A stretch of DNA of 44,802 nucleotides from JAIQFL01 sp035295745 (GTDB taxonomy: Bacteria; Acidobacteriota; Terriglobia; Bryobacterales; Bryobacteraceae), in assembly GCA_035295745.1 (NCBI GenBank), contig DATGIL010000037.1, positions 1 through 44,802 of the forward strand, read 5' to 3'. The number at the start of each line of letters is the position of its first letter. The first letter of the stretch is position 1. This document shows positions 7,978 to 15,706 of the stretch, piece after piece. Position numbers and translations under genes: made by a program. The notes under the pieces were generated by a model. The model was not told the origin of the DNA. It did not search any database and saw nothing but the letters and a program-made list of their open reading frames with translations.

Positions 7978-8300
7978 AGCTTTAGGATACGATGGACGGC
8001 ATCGGTCACGGCGGTCCAGCGGGCCTGCTCGGCTTCGAGTTGTTTGTGCCCGCGAGGTGTCAGCTCATAGATGCGAGCGCGGCGTCCGGTTTCCTTGGTG
8101 ATCCATTTCGCGTGGATAAGGCCGGCTTCTTCCATGCGATGAAGGGCTGGATACAACGAGCCCTCTTCCACACGCAGCACATCGCCCGAAATCTCTTCGA
8201 TTGCGGTCATGATGGCGTAGCCATGAAGCGGAGCCCGGCGGGAAAGAACCTTCAGCACGAGCAAATCGAGGGAGCCTTGGAGGGAATCGGGCTTGGCCAT
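7971..8300 (-). CDS. PadR-family transcriptional regulator
   Basis: A 109-residue winged-helix protein of the short PadR type. LQGSLDLLVLKVLSRRAPLHGYAIM forms the first helices, ISGDVLRVEEGSLYPALHRM is the recognition helix, and RRARIYELTPRGHKQLEAEQ is the wing and start of the dimerisation helix. PadR proteins usually repress a neighbouring transporter and their own gene. Here the transporter downstream is only a fragment (7796-7977), so this regulator may have lost its main target. A small dyad sits 10 bp before its start and may be its own operator. Confidence 0.93.
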   Translation of the reverse strand: MAKPDSLQGSLDLLVLKVLSRRAPLHGYAIMTAIEEISGDVLRVEEGSLYPALHRMEEAGLIHAKWITKETGRRARIYELTPRGHKQLEAEQARWTAVTDAVHRILKLA

Positions 8301-8310
8301 ACCAAGAAGT

Positions 8311-8322
8311 CTCTATACAGAG
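8311..8322. promoter_or_regulatory. Possible PadR autoregulatory dyad and -10 box
   Basis: The sequence ctctatacagag is an imperfect inverted repeat 10 bp before the PadR start. On the minus strand it contains TATAGA, which could serve as a -10 element. Position and symmetry suggest autorepression; this is inference only. Confidence 0.35.
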
Positions 8323-8331
8323 TCATCTTAG

Positions 8332-8700
8332 CACACCACCGAAGAGGCGGAATCTTTGAGGTTCCAATTTGGAACCTCAAAAGAGGGCCGTGGCGGCCGG
8401 CGGTATTTGCCGTACGCTTTCACCGAGCATGGGATGGCCATGCTCGCCTCCGTGCTGACCAGCGAACGTGCTGCGCAAATGAATATCCTCATCGTGCGTG
8501 CCTTCGTCAAGCTCCGGGAAATCCTGGCAACCAACAAAGACCTGGCCGACCGTCTGGAAAAAGTTGAGCGTACCCAGGAACAACACGCATCGGTCATAAC
8601 CATCTTGGCCGAAGAAATCGATAATCTCAAACAGCTTCCACCGGAACCACCACGGCGCCGGATCGGATTCCTTGCGGGTGATACGAGCGAAGGGGAGTGA
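8332..8700 (+). pseudogene. 5'-truncated ORF6N-domain gene
   Basis: Reading from 8332, HTTEEAESLRFQFGTSK, RRYLPYAFTEHGMAML and IVRAFVKLREIL match the second half of ORF6N-domain proteins (phage/mobile-element antirepressor-like). A coiled coil and the typical end PPEPPRRRIGF follow. A stop codon (8329-8331) lies immediately before the homology, and about 90 N-terminal residues that should come first are absent. The missing half abuts the PadR promoter region, so the gene was cut off by a rearrangement. A TTG at 8356 could start a shorter product, but the DNA-binding part would be incomplete. Confidence 0.7.
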
Positions 8701-8848
8701 AGGCCGCCTTTCCGTTCCTGCTGACGGCAGTGGCCGGACAGTTTGGGTGGCTGTGGGTGTTACGTTCATTGCCGTCGCGCTTTGGCTATTGTGGAGGAAC
8801 AGGTCCGTATCGCAATTCCACCGCATTTACCAGCAGGATGGCGTGAAC

Positions 8849-9037
8849 ATGGCGCGGCTGCTTTTCGAGCACCATGCTTGGCGGTTTCAGGAGATCGACC
8901 AACAACAGGATATCGGCAAGGACGTATACGTTGACCTCGCGAATGAGGCTGGGATCACGCCGCTGCGCGTCGCGCTCCAGATAAAGTCCGGCGTCTCGTA
9001 TCACACGAGCAAGGGCGACTCTGCTTTCCACTTTTAA
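8849..9037 (+). pseudogene. Fragment of a DUF4365-like gene
   Basis: From ATG 8849 the frame reads FEHHAWRFQEIDQQQDIGKD, VYVDLAN and LRVALQIKSG, resembling the N-terminal core of DUF4365 proteins, which have a PD-(D/E)XK nuclease-like pattern (acidic residues, then Q-x-K-S-G). It ends after about 62 residues in an atypical SAFHF-stop, whereas family members continue. The frame is open upstream to 8672 but that part shows no homology I recognise. Most likely a truncated leftover of an accessory defence or island gene. Confidence 0.5.
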
Positions 9038-9398
9038 ATTCGGATCCTCGGATGATAAGTAGTAAGAGTTTCAGGTGAATCGGCCGCTCTCGTTCGAGAC
9101 AGCTTCAGGGGAGTCACGACCGGCAGACCACAATCTATCGTGGAAGGCTCACGACCTCCGAAGTATCGACCGAGGCCTGAACGGCGCCGCGAGGCGCAAA
9201 GGATCTAACTCCGGACCTGAGTTCTGAAAAGCGATGGCCAGTGTAGGGAATTATGGATCTTTCGAGACTTGGAGCAGACTATGACCCTTTTGATTCCGCC
9301 TTCACGTCTTGCAGGACCAAGGCGGATCGGCGAAGGGGCCGCTTTTATTACTCCAGCGCAGTAGAATATCTTCACGACCCGTGACGGTGATTCTCAAC
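9038..9398. other. Intergenic region, no feature recognised
   Basis: About 360 bp between the DUF4365 fragment and the permease start. No open frame with recognisable homology, no clear terminator and no repeat were seen. It should contain the permease promoter, which I could not place. Confidence 0.5.
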
Positions 9399-11843
9399 AT
9401 GCGTGACGATTTGCGCTATGGCCTTCGATCCTTGCGGAAGAGCCCGGGCTTCGCTGTGGCGGCGATTCTTACGTTGGCGCTCGGCATCGGAGCCAACACG
9501 GCGATCTTCAGTGTGCTGAACGGCGTCGTGCTGGAGCCGCTGCCGTATCGTGAGCCCGATCGGCTGGTGGTTGCCGCCGTCTACAATCAGAAACTCCAGT
9601 ACGCGACCCGACTCTCGTATCCCGATTTTCTCGATTGGAAGCGCGAGGTTCGTTCCTTCGAGCAGATTGCGGCGTTCAAATCGAGCGGATTCGATTTGAC
9701 CGGCCCCGGCCTGCCCGAGCACGTCAATGGCGAGCAAGTCTCGTCGGGGTTCTTCGGAACACTTGGCGTGAAGCTGGCCCTGGGGCGCGAACTTCTGCCT
9801 GAAGAGGATCGCACCGGGGGCCGGCCCGCTGTGGTGATCAGTCATCGCCTGTGGCAGGAACGCTTCGGAGGAAACTCATCGGTCCTCGGCCAAGTCGTGA
9901 CTCTGAGCGGCGAGGACTACACCGTGACCGGCGTACTCCGGCCGGAGTTTCGTTTTGACGACCAGCAGACGGACGTCTACACAGGGCTCGGACGCACTAA
10001 TACCCTGGATCTCACTGATCGCACCATCCACGATATCCTCTGCGTGGCCCGCCTGCGATCCGGGACAACCATCGATCAGGCGCGAGCCGAAATGAACCTC
10101 GTGCAGCAGCAGATCGACCGCCTCAATCCGGCAACCGAGCGGGGATTGGCAGGACACGTGGAGCCGCTCACCAGCCTCCTGGTGGGGGATGTCGGCGGAA
10201 CGCTCCTGCTCTTGCTGGGTGCGGCGGGGATAGTGTTGCTGATCGCCTGCGCCAACGTCGCCAACCTGCTGCTGGCACGCACCACCATCCGCACGCGCGA
10301 GTTTGCCATCCGATTGGCCGTGGGCGCAGGCCGGCTGCAAATCGTCCGTTCCCTGGTGGCCGAAAGTCTTCTGCTTTCGCTCACGGGCGGCGCGTTGGGC
10401 CTCGCGATTGCGCGGGCGACGGTGGATGCCGTGCTGCGCGGGGTACCGGAAGGCTTACCACGCACCGGGAATATCGCGCTCGACGTTCCTGTCCTGGTCT
10501 TCGCGTTTCTCCTCTCCGCGATCGCCGGAATCGTGTTCGGCGTGCTGCCGGCACTGAAGAGTTCGAAGACTGACGTCCAGGCCGGGCTCAGGGAGGGAGG
10601 GCGCGGCTCCATCGGCGGCCATCAACGAACGCAGCGCGGGCTGGCAATTGTGCAGGTTGCGTTGGCGTTAGTCTTGCTCGCTGGCGGCAGCCTGCTGTTC
10701 CGCACGATGCGCAATTTGTGGACGGTGAATCCGGGTTTTGATGCGCGGCACGTGGTCACGTTTCAGATTGGCCTCTCACCTTCGGCCGTCCGCACACCCG
10801 CCCGCGTGCGAATGGCGTACCAGGAGTTGACGGAGCGGCTCCGGCAGATTCCCGGCGTGGATGCGGCCGACATCACCGCGCTAGTTCCGCTGGGGAAGGG
10901 AGCGAACGAAGGTCCGTTCTGGGTTGGAGCCCGCCAGCCCGCCTCCATGGCAGAGATTCCGCGCGCGATTTACTACCCCTCCGGCCCCGACTATCTGCGG
11001 ACGATGAAGATACCGCTTTTAGAGGGCCGCTTCCTGTCACCCAGGGACGATATTCAGTCTCCGCTGGTGGTGGTCATCGATAGTCTGCTCGCCCGTACTT
11101 ATTTCCCGAATCGCGACGCCGTCGGGCAGAGCATCACGATTCCGCATTGGGGAGCAGCACACAATGTCAGCGCGCGCATCGCCGGGGTGGTGGGCCACGT
11201 GGAGCACTATGGACTGGATGGATCGATGGGCGAGAAACCGCAGATCTACTACTCTTTTTACCAGCTTCCGGACGACGCGGTACCGGTGTTTCGAGAGGAG
11301 GTGGCGATGGCTGTACGCACCTCTTTGGACACGGCGGCAATGCTGCCCGCGATCCGTACATCGGTGTCCGCGGCGGGTAGCGATCAGCCGGTCTACAACA
11401 TTCGCACGATGCAGGAACTGGTCTCCGGGTCGATGGCGCGGCAACGGCTGCCGATGACACTTCTGGCGGCCTTCGCGGCGCTGGCGCTGCTACTCGCGTG
11501 CATCGGCACGTACGGCGTGATCTCCTACTCATTTGCGCGGCGGACGCACGAGATCGGGATTCGCATGGCGCTCGGCGCGTGCAAGGCGGACATCGTGCGC
11601 ATGGCTGTGGGACAGGGTCTTACGGTCGCGCTTGCGGGAGTGAGTATCGGCGCGGCGATGGCGTTGGTGCTGGGACGAGCGCTGGCCAGCTTCTCGCATC
11701 TGCTCTACGGAGTGGGCGTGAACGATCCTCTCACGTTTGTGTCGACTTCTCTGGTGCTGGTGTGCGCCGTGATTTTGGCGTGTTATCTGCCGTCTCGCCG
11801 GCCCTCGCGACTCGATCCCATGTCGGCGCTGCGCCACGAGTAG
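9399..11843 (+). CDS. ADOP/MacB-FtsX-type ABC transporter permease
   Basis: An 814-residue inner-membrane permease. The start at ATG 9399 gives the classic beginning MRDDLRYGLRSLRKSPGFA, followed by TM1 (FAVAAILTLALGIGANTAIF). Then come a large periplasmic MacB_PCD domain, an FtsX segment with RTREFAIRLAVGAGRLQIVR, a second MacB_PCD half and a second FtsX segment with RTHEIGIRMALGACKADIVR. This doubled arrangement with no ATPase gene beside it is the acidobacterial duplicated orphan permease (ADOP) pattern. Such proteins are thought to export molecules or to transmit force, with an ATPase encoded elsewhere. Only 1 bp separates its stop from the deoB GTG, but the functions are unrelated. Confidence 0.92.
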   Translation: MRDDLRYGLRSLRKSPGFAVAAILTLALGIGANTAIFSVLNGVVLEPLPYREPDRLVVAAVYNQKLQYATRLSYPDFLDWKREVRSFEQIAAFKSSGFDLTGPGLPEHVNGEQVSSGFFGTLGVKLALGRELLPEEDRTGGRPAVVISHRLWQERFGGNSSVLGQVVTLSGEDYTVTGVLRPEFRFDDQQTDVYTGLGRTNTLDLTDRTIHDILCVARLRSGTTIDQARAEMNLVQQQIDRLNPATERGLAGHVEPLTSLLVGDVGGTLLLLLGAAGIVLLIACANVANLLLARTTIRTREFAIRLAVGAGRLQIVRSLVAESLLLSLTGGALGLAIARATVDAVLRGVPEGLPRTGNIALDVPVLVFAFLLSAIAGIVFGVLPALKSSKTDVQAGLREGGRGSIGGHQRTQRGLAIVQVALALVLLAGGSLLFRTMRNLWTVNPGFDARHVVTFQIGLSPSAVRTPARVRMAYQELTERLRQIPGVDAADITALVPLGKGANEGPFWVGARQPASMAEIPRAIYYPSGPDYLRTMKIPLLEGRFLSPRDDIQSPLVVVIDSLLARTYFPNRDAVGQSITIPHWGAAHNVSARIAGVVGHVEHYGLDGSMGEKPQIYYSFYQLPDDAVPVFREEVAMAVRTSLDTAAMLPAIRTSVSAAGSDQPVYNIRTMQELVSGSMARQRLPMTLLAAFAALALLLACIGTYGVISYSFARRTHEIGIRMALGACKADIVRMAVGQGLTVALAGVSIGAAMALVLGRALASFSHLLYGVGVNDPLTFVSTSLVLVCAVILACYLPSRRPSRLDPMSALRHE

Positions 11844-11844
11844 C

Positions 11845-13029
11845 GTGTTACCCTCGAAGGTTGTGTTCCGACGTGTAATCTGGATTGTTCTCGATAGTGT
11901 GGGTATCGGCGCGATGCCGGATGCCCAGAAGTACGGCGACCCGCCGGGCGGCGACACGCTGGGAAACATCGCGCGTCTGCGCGGACTGCGTCTTCCCCAC
12001 ATGGCGCGATTGGGACTGGGGAACATCATGCCGCTCGCGGGAATTCCAGCGGCGGATTCCCCTGCCGGCGCCTACGGGCGCTGCACCCTCGCCTCGCCTG
12101 GCAAGGATACGACCACGGGACATTGGGAGATGGTGGGCATCCTGCTGGATCGCCCGTTTCCACTCTATCCGCATGGCTTCCCGCCTGAGATCATGACCGA
12201 ATTCGAATGGCGGATTGGACGCAGTTCGCTGGGCAACAAGGCGGCGTCGGGCACGGAGATCATCCAAGAGCTTGGTGTGGAACATATGCGCACCGGTTCG
12301 CCGATCGTGTACACATCGGCCGACAGTGTGTTTCAAGTGGCGGCGCACGAAGAGGTGATTCCGCTCTGGGAACTGTACAAGATTTGTGAGACTGCGCGCG
12401 ATATTCTGCGCGGGCCGTACGAAGTGGGGCGCGTGATCGCCCGGCCGTTCCTGGGCACTCCGGGCAACTTCGCCCGCACCGCAAATCGCCACGATTACGC
12501 CGTTCCGCCGCCCCAGGGCATGCTGCTCGACCAACTCGACGATCGCGGGATTGTGACTCACAGCGTCGGCAAAATCTTTGACGTGTTTCTGGGCCGCGGC
12601 ATTGGCGACTCCGCCAAGACCAAAAACAACGCCGACGGCATGACTAAGACGCGCGACGCCATGAACGCGACAGACGACGGCCTGATCTTTGTGAACCTGG
12701 TGGATTTCGACCAGCAATACGGGCATCGCAACGATATCGAGGGATATGGCGCCGCGTTGGAACAGTTCGACGCATGGGTACCGCAGTTCGAAGAGGCGTT
12801 GCGTCCCGACGATCTGGCGATCTTCACTGCCGACCACGGCTGTGACCCCACGATTCCAGGTACTGACCACAGCCGGGAGTATGTGCCTCTGCTCGTTTCG
12901 GGCCCGAAGGTTCGGGCGGGAGTGAACCTGGGATTACGCGGATCGCTGGCCGATATCGGGCAGACGGTGGCCGCGAATTTCGGCGCGAACCTGAGCCACG
13001 GCGTCAGCTTTTTAGACCAAATCGTATGA
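11845..13029 (+). CDS. deoB: Phosphopentomutase
   Basis: A 394-residue alkaline-phosphatase-superfamily enzyme that interconverts ribose-1-phosphate (or deoxyribose-1-phosphate) and the 5-phosphate in nucleoside salvage. Visible motifs are the metal-site start IVLDSVGIGAMPDA, the phosphothreonine region DTTTGHWEMVG, and metal ligands in FTADHGCDPT and GTDHSREYVPLL. The start is GTG 11845 or, more in line with family N-termini (VFRRVIWIVLDSVG), GTG 11863; neither has a strong ribosome site. Its stop overlaps the tpiA start (ATGA), so the two genes are translationally coupled and link nucleoside salvage to triose metabolism. Confidence 0.96.
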   Translation: MLPSKVVFRRVIWIVLDSVGIGAMPDAQKYGDPPGGDTLGNIARLRGLRLPHMARLGLGNIMPLAGIPAADSPAGAYGRCTLASPGKDTTTGHWEMVGILLDRPFPLYPHGFPPEIMTEFEWRIGRSSLGNKAASGTEIIQELGVEHMRTGSPIVYTSADSVFQVAAHEEVIPLWELYKICETARDILRGPYEVGRVIARPFLGTPGNFARTANRHDYAVPPPQGMLLDQLDDRGIVTHSVGKIFDVFLGRGIGDSAKTKNNADGMTKTRDAMNATDDGLIFVNLVDFDQQYGHRNDIEGYGAALEQFDAWVPQFEEALRPDDLAIFTADHGCDPTIPGTDHSREYVPLLVSGPKVRAGVNLGLRGSLADIGQTVAANFGANLSHGVSFLDQIV

Positions 13030-13775
13030 GAAAACCTGTCATGGCGGGCAATTGGAAGATGTTCAAGACGCCCGCCGAAACTACTACTTTTTTCGAGAAG
13101 TTCCGGCCGCTGGTCGAGACCTCCGAGCATTGCGAGATCGTAATCTGTCCTCCTTTTACGAACCTCACCGCGGCTGTGGATGCCGCCAAGGGCACGCGCA
13201 TCCGAGTGGGTGCGCAGAATATTGCATGGGCGAAGGAAGGCGCATTCACTGGTGAGATTTCCGGTCACATGATTGTCGCCACGGGCGCGACTTACGCCAT
13301 CATCGGGCACAGTGAGCGGCGCCAGTACTTCGGCGAGACCGACGACACCGTCCTGAAGCGGACCCAGGCGGCGCTGTTGTTCGGTTTGACGCCCATCGTT
13401 TGCGTGGGCGAGCGTCTCGAGGAGCGGGAAAGCGGCAACACCGATGCGGTGCTGATCAGCCAGTTCCAGAAGGGCATTGCGGGACTTTCGGAGCACCAGT
13501 TTGCGCAGATCGTGATCGCCTACGAGCCCGTTTGGGCCATTGGTACCGGGAAGACGGCGACTCCCGAAATCGCCGCGGATGCGCACCGCACGATTCGCGC
13601 TCAGGTGCGCGAAAAATTCGGCAAAGATGCCGGCGATGCGGTGCGGATTTTGTACGGCGGCAGCGTGAAGCCGGACAACGTCAAGTCATTGATGGCGCAG
13701 CCCGAGATCGATGGCAGCCTGGTCGGCGGCGCAAGCCTGGATCCGGTTTCGTTCGCCGGCATAGTCAATTTCTGA
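13026..13775 (+). CDS. tpiA: Triosephosphate isomerase
   Basis: A 249-residue TIM-barrel enzyme that interconverts dihydroxyacetone phosphate and glyceraldehyde-3-phosphate. All hallmark motifs are present: MAGNWKMFKT (catalytic Lys), IIGHSERR (catalytic His), AYEPVWAIGTG (catalytic Glu) and the phosphate-binding YGGSVKPDN and GSLVGGASL. Length is normal. ATG 13026 overlaps the deoB stop by 4 bp. A strong hairpin follows the gene, so the transcript probably ends there. Confidence 0.98.
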   Translation: MRKPVMAGNWKMFKTPAETTTFFEKFRPLVETSEHCEIVICPPFTNLTAAVDAAKGTRIRVGAQNIAWAKEGAFTGEISGHMIVATGATYAIIGHSERRQYFGETDDTVLKRTQAALLFGLTPIVCVGERLEERESGNTDAVLISQFQKGIAGLSEHQFAQIVIAYEPVWAIGTGKTATPEIAADAHRTIRAQVREKFGKDAGDAVRILYGGSVKPDNVKSLMAQPEIDGSLVGGASLDPVSFAGIVNF

Positions 13776-13781
13776 CCGGTT

Positions 13782-13811
13782 GCGCGGCCGGTTCGAGTCA
13801 GCCGGCCGCGC
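13782..13811 (+). terminator. Hairpin after tpiA, probable terminator
   Basis: A perfect 10-bp GC stem (gcgcggccgg / ccggccgcgc) with a 10-nt loop starts 7 bp after the tpiA stop. There is no T run after it, so termination may be weak or factor-assisted. Confidence 0.55.
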
Positions 13812-13895
13812 GGGTTAGTAGTCTCAGTACTCCCTTCTCGAAATTTGAGTAACTCTTGGCTTTTTGGTGCCATATACTTACTCGACGGGGGGGAA

Positions 13896-14831
13896 ATGGC
13901 TACTACATTGCGAAAGGGCTCGAAAGGCCCGGAAGTGGAGAGTCTGCAGAAGGACTTGATCAAGTCGGGCTACCATCAGGTCACACCCGATGCTCATTTT
14001 GGAGCGCAGACCGATCTCGCAGTTCGGGCTTTTCAACGCAGCAAAGGTCTGCTACCAGACGGCATTGCCGGGCCGGAGACGTTGCGCGCTTTGGCCGGAA
14101 GCGGGCAGAACGGCGCCCAACCAAAGACTTCGCCGAACGGTTTTTTTGACGATCTGCTGAAACGGATCGGTACATTCATTCAACCTACCGCCACTCATGC
14201 TCGAAGCTCTCCGGCGCTGCATAAACCATCCAGCCACCCAGCCGGTCAAAAGTGCTCTACCGACGGTTTGCGCTTCATCCTGGGGATAGAAGCGCAAAGA
14301 GGCGTCAGCAACCACCTGTATTGGCCCAAAGGCGCGAGTGGTGTGACGCTGGGCGCGGGATACGACATGAAAGAGCGGTCCGCCGACACGATTTACCAGG
14401 ATTTGAAAGCAATCGGTTTGGACGATGCCACCGCGCGAAAAGCCTCCGAAGGACATGGCAAGAAGGATGAGGATGCCAGAAAATTCGCCGAAGACAACAA
14501 AAAGCTGATCGATCTTACCGAAGAGCAGGAAGTTCAACTTCTGAAGAACACCGTGCCGAAGTACGAGAATATTGTCCGAAACGGCATCCATGTCCATCTG
14601 TTGCCTCAGGAGTTTGATGCGCTGGTTTGCTTTGCCTACAACCCGGGCGGCCGGTTCACTAAAGTGGCCAGTCTCATTAACGCTGGCAAGGTAGCCGATG
14701 CGATGGCCGAAATCAAGAAAGCAAATACTTCAAAGCATGTCGTCATGGCTGGTCTGACCAAGCGGCGCGAGAAGGAAGTCAATCTCTATCTCTATGGGAA
14801 GTACACCAATGCCACGGCGCATAAGAAGTAG
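13896..14831 (+). CDS. Peptidoglycan-binding, phage-lysozyme-like (GH24-type) protein
   Basis: A 311-residue protein from ATG 13896, chosen for the ggggggaa ribosome site directly before it. Residues 1-70 are a PG_binding_1 domain (LRKGSKGPEVESLQKDLIKS, then AFQRSKGLLPDGIAGPETL). A Pro/Ser-rich linker follows. From about residue 130 comes a lysozyme-like catalytic domain with the acid in FILGIEAQRGVS, then GVTLGAGYDM, and further on LPQEFDALVCFAYNPGG, as in phage-type muramidases. It lacks a clear signal peptide, so it needs a holin, a dedicated secretion system or lysis to reach the wall. The next gene encodes an LprI-domain protein, a possible inhibitor. Confidence 0.82.
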   Translation: MATTLRKGSKGPEVESLQKDLIKSGYHQVTPDAHFGAQTDLAVRAFQRSKGLLPDGIAGPETLRALAGSGQNGAQPKTSPNGFFDDLLKRIGTFIQPTATHARSSPALHKPSSHPAGQKCSTDGLRFILGIEAQRGVSNHLYWPKGASGVTLGAGYDMKERSADTIYQDLKAIGLDDATARKASEGHGKKDEDARKFAEDNKKLIDLTEEQEVQLLKNTVPKYENIVRNGIHVHLLPQEFDALVCFAYNPGGRFTKVASLINAGKVADAMAEIKKANTSKHVVMAGLTKRREKEVNLYLYGKYTNATAHKK

Positions 14832-14844
14832 CCGGCGCCCGTTG

Positions 14845-15675
14845 ATGAAAGCCGTCCGGACCGTGTTCGTGAACTATTGGCCCGCGGCTGCGATCGTCTC
14901 GCTTCTGTGGCACGGGGCGAGTCTGCTCAGTGCGCCGTTTGAGCCGATTCCGCAATCCTTAATCGGAACCTGGCAGGTGTCCAAGGTATTGATCGATACC
15001 GAAGCCACCCGTACGCTTCAGTATCAGTACGACGATGCCCGCCTGACAGGACGGCTGGTGACGATTGCGAGTGGGGAAGTCACAGCGAATTTGCCGGAGA
15101 AGAGTGACTGCATCAACCCCTCCGTGCGGCGCCAATCGACCACGGCAACCGCTCTCCTCCATGACACAATGGGAGGCCGCTCAGACCCTCCTGCGTACCC
15201 TAGCCCCAAAGACTACAAGCTGCCCGCGTCTGGAGGATCGTCGGATGCGGTTTGGTTCAAGTGCGCCTCAGGCAGCCTCGGACCCAACGGCCCACGCGGC
15301 CCCGACGGGGAGAACTGGGTGTTGCTTCTGCCTAACGATCGCCTGGCAATGCGCTGGTTCGACAATACAATACTCCTTCTCGACCGCGTGCCCAAAGTCG
15401 CTAAGCCGACCCCCTCGTTCGACTGCAGCAAAGCAGCCACACCAGTTGAAAAGGCAATTTGCGGCTCGATTGCGCTGGCAGCATTCGATCGCAGCGTAGC
15501 CGAATCCTACCGTTCGGCGATCAATCAGCAAAAGGAAACCGGCGACGCGAAGAGCCTTAAAGCCGTTCAAGACTCGCAGCGCCAGTGGCTCGCAAAACGC
15601 AATGCGTGCGGCGCGGACGCCGCCTGCCTGCAGAAGGCCATGCAAGCCCGATTAGAAGAGCTGGCGCAGCCGTAA
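14845..15675 (+). CDS. Secreted protein with C-terminal LprI (lysozyme-inhibitor-type) domain
   Basis: A 276-residue protein with an N-terminal hydrophobic signal (AAAIVSLLWHGASLLSA) from ATG 14845; an in-frame ATG at 14794 would overlap the lysozyme gene. Residues about 35-190 resemble a lipocalin-like stretch I cannot name firmly. Residues about 195-276 match the LprI N-terminal domain: FDCSKAATPVEKAICGS, LKAVQDSQRQWLAKRNACG and CLQKAMQARLEEL, with four or more paired cysteines. LprI of mycobacteria inhibits lysozyme. Lying 13 bp after a lysozyme-like gene, it may protect the cell wall or periplasm from that enzyme (inference). Confidence 0.75.
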   Translation: MKAVRTVFVNYWPAAAIVSLLWHGASLLSAPFEPIPQSLIGTWQVSKVLIDTEATRTLQYQYDDARLTGRLVTIASGEVTANLPEKSDCINPSVRRQSTTATALLHDTMGGRSDPPAYPSPKDYKLPASGGSSDAVWFKCASGSLGPNGPRGPDGENWVLLLPNDRLAMRWFDNTILLLDRVPKVAKPTPSFDCSKAATPVEKAICGSIALAAFDRSVAESYRSAINQQKETGDAKSLKAVQDSQRQWLAKRNACGADAACLQKAMQARLEELAQP

Positions 15676-15706
15676 TCGCTGCAGCGTCTTTTCACCGGAC
15701 AGCATA

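Noticed and set aside
8672..8848. A membrane protein reading upstream of the DUF4365 fragment (WVAVGVTFIAVALWLLW)
   Set aside because: It overlaps the end of the ORF6N fragment and has no homology I recognise; probably chance open frame at a junction of remnants.
11848..13586. Long minus-strand frames opposite deoB and tpiA
   Set aside because: Both opposite genes are certain by active-site motifs; the antisense readings show no domain.
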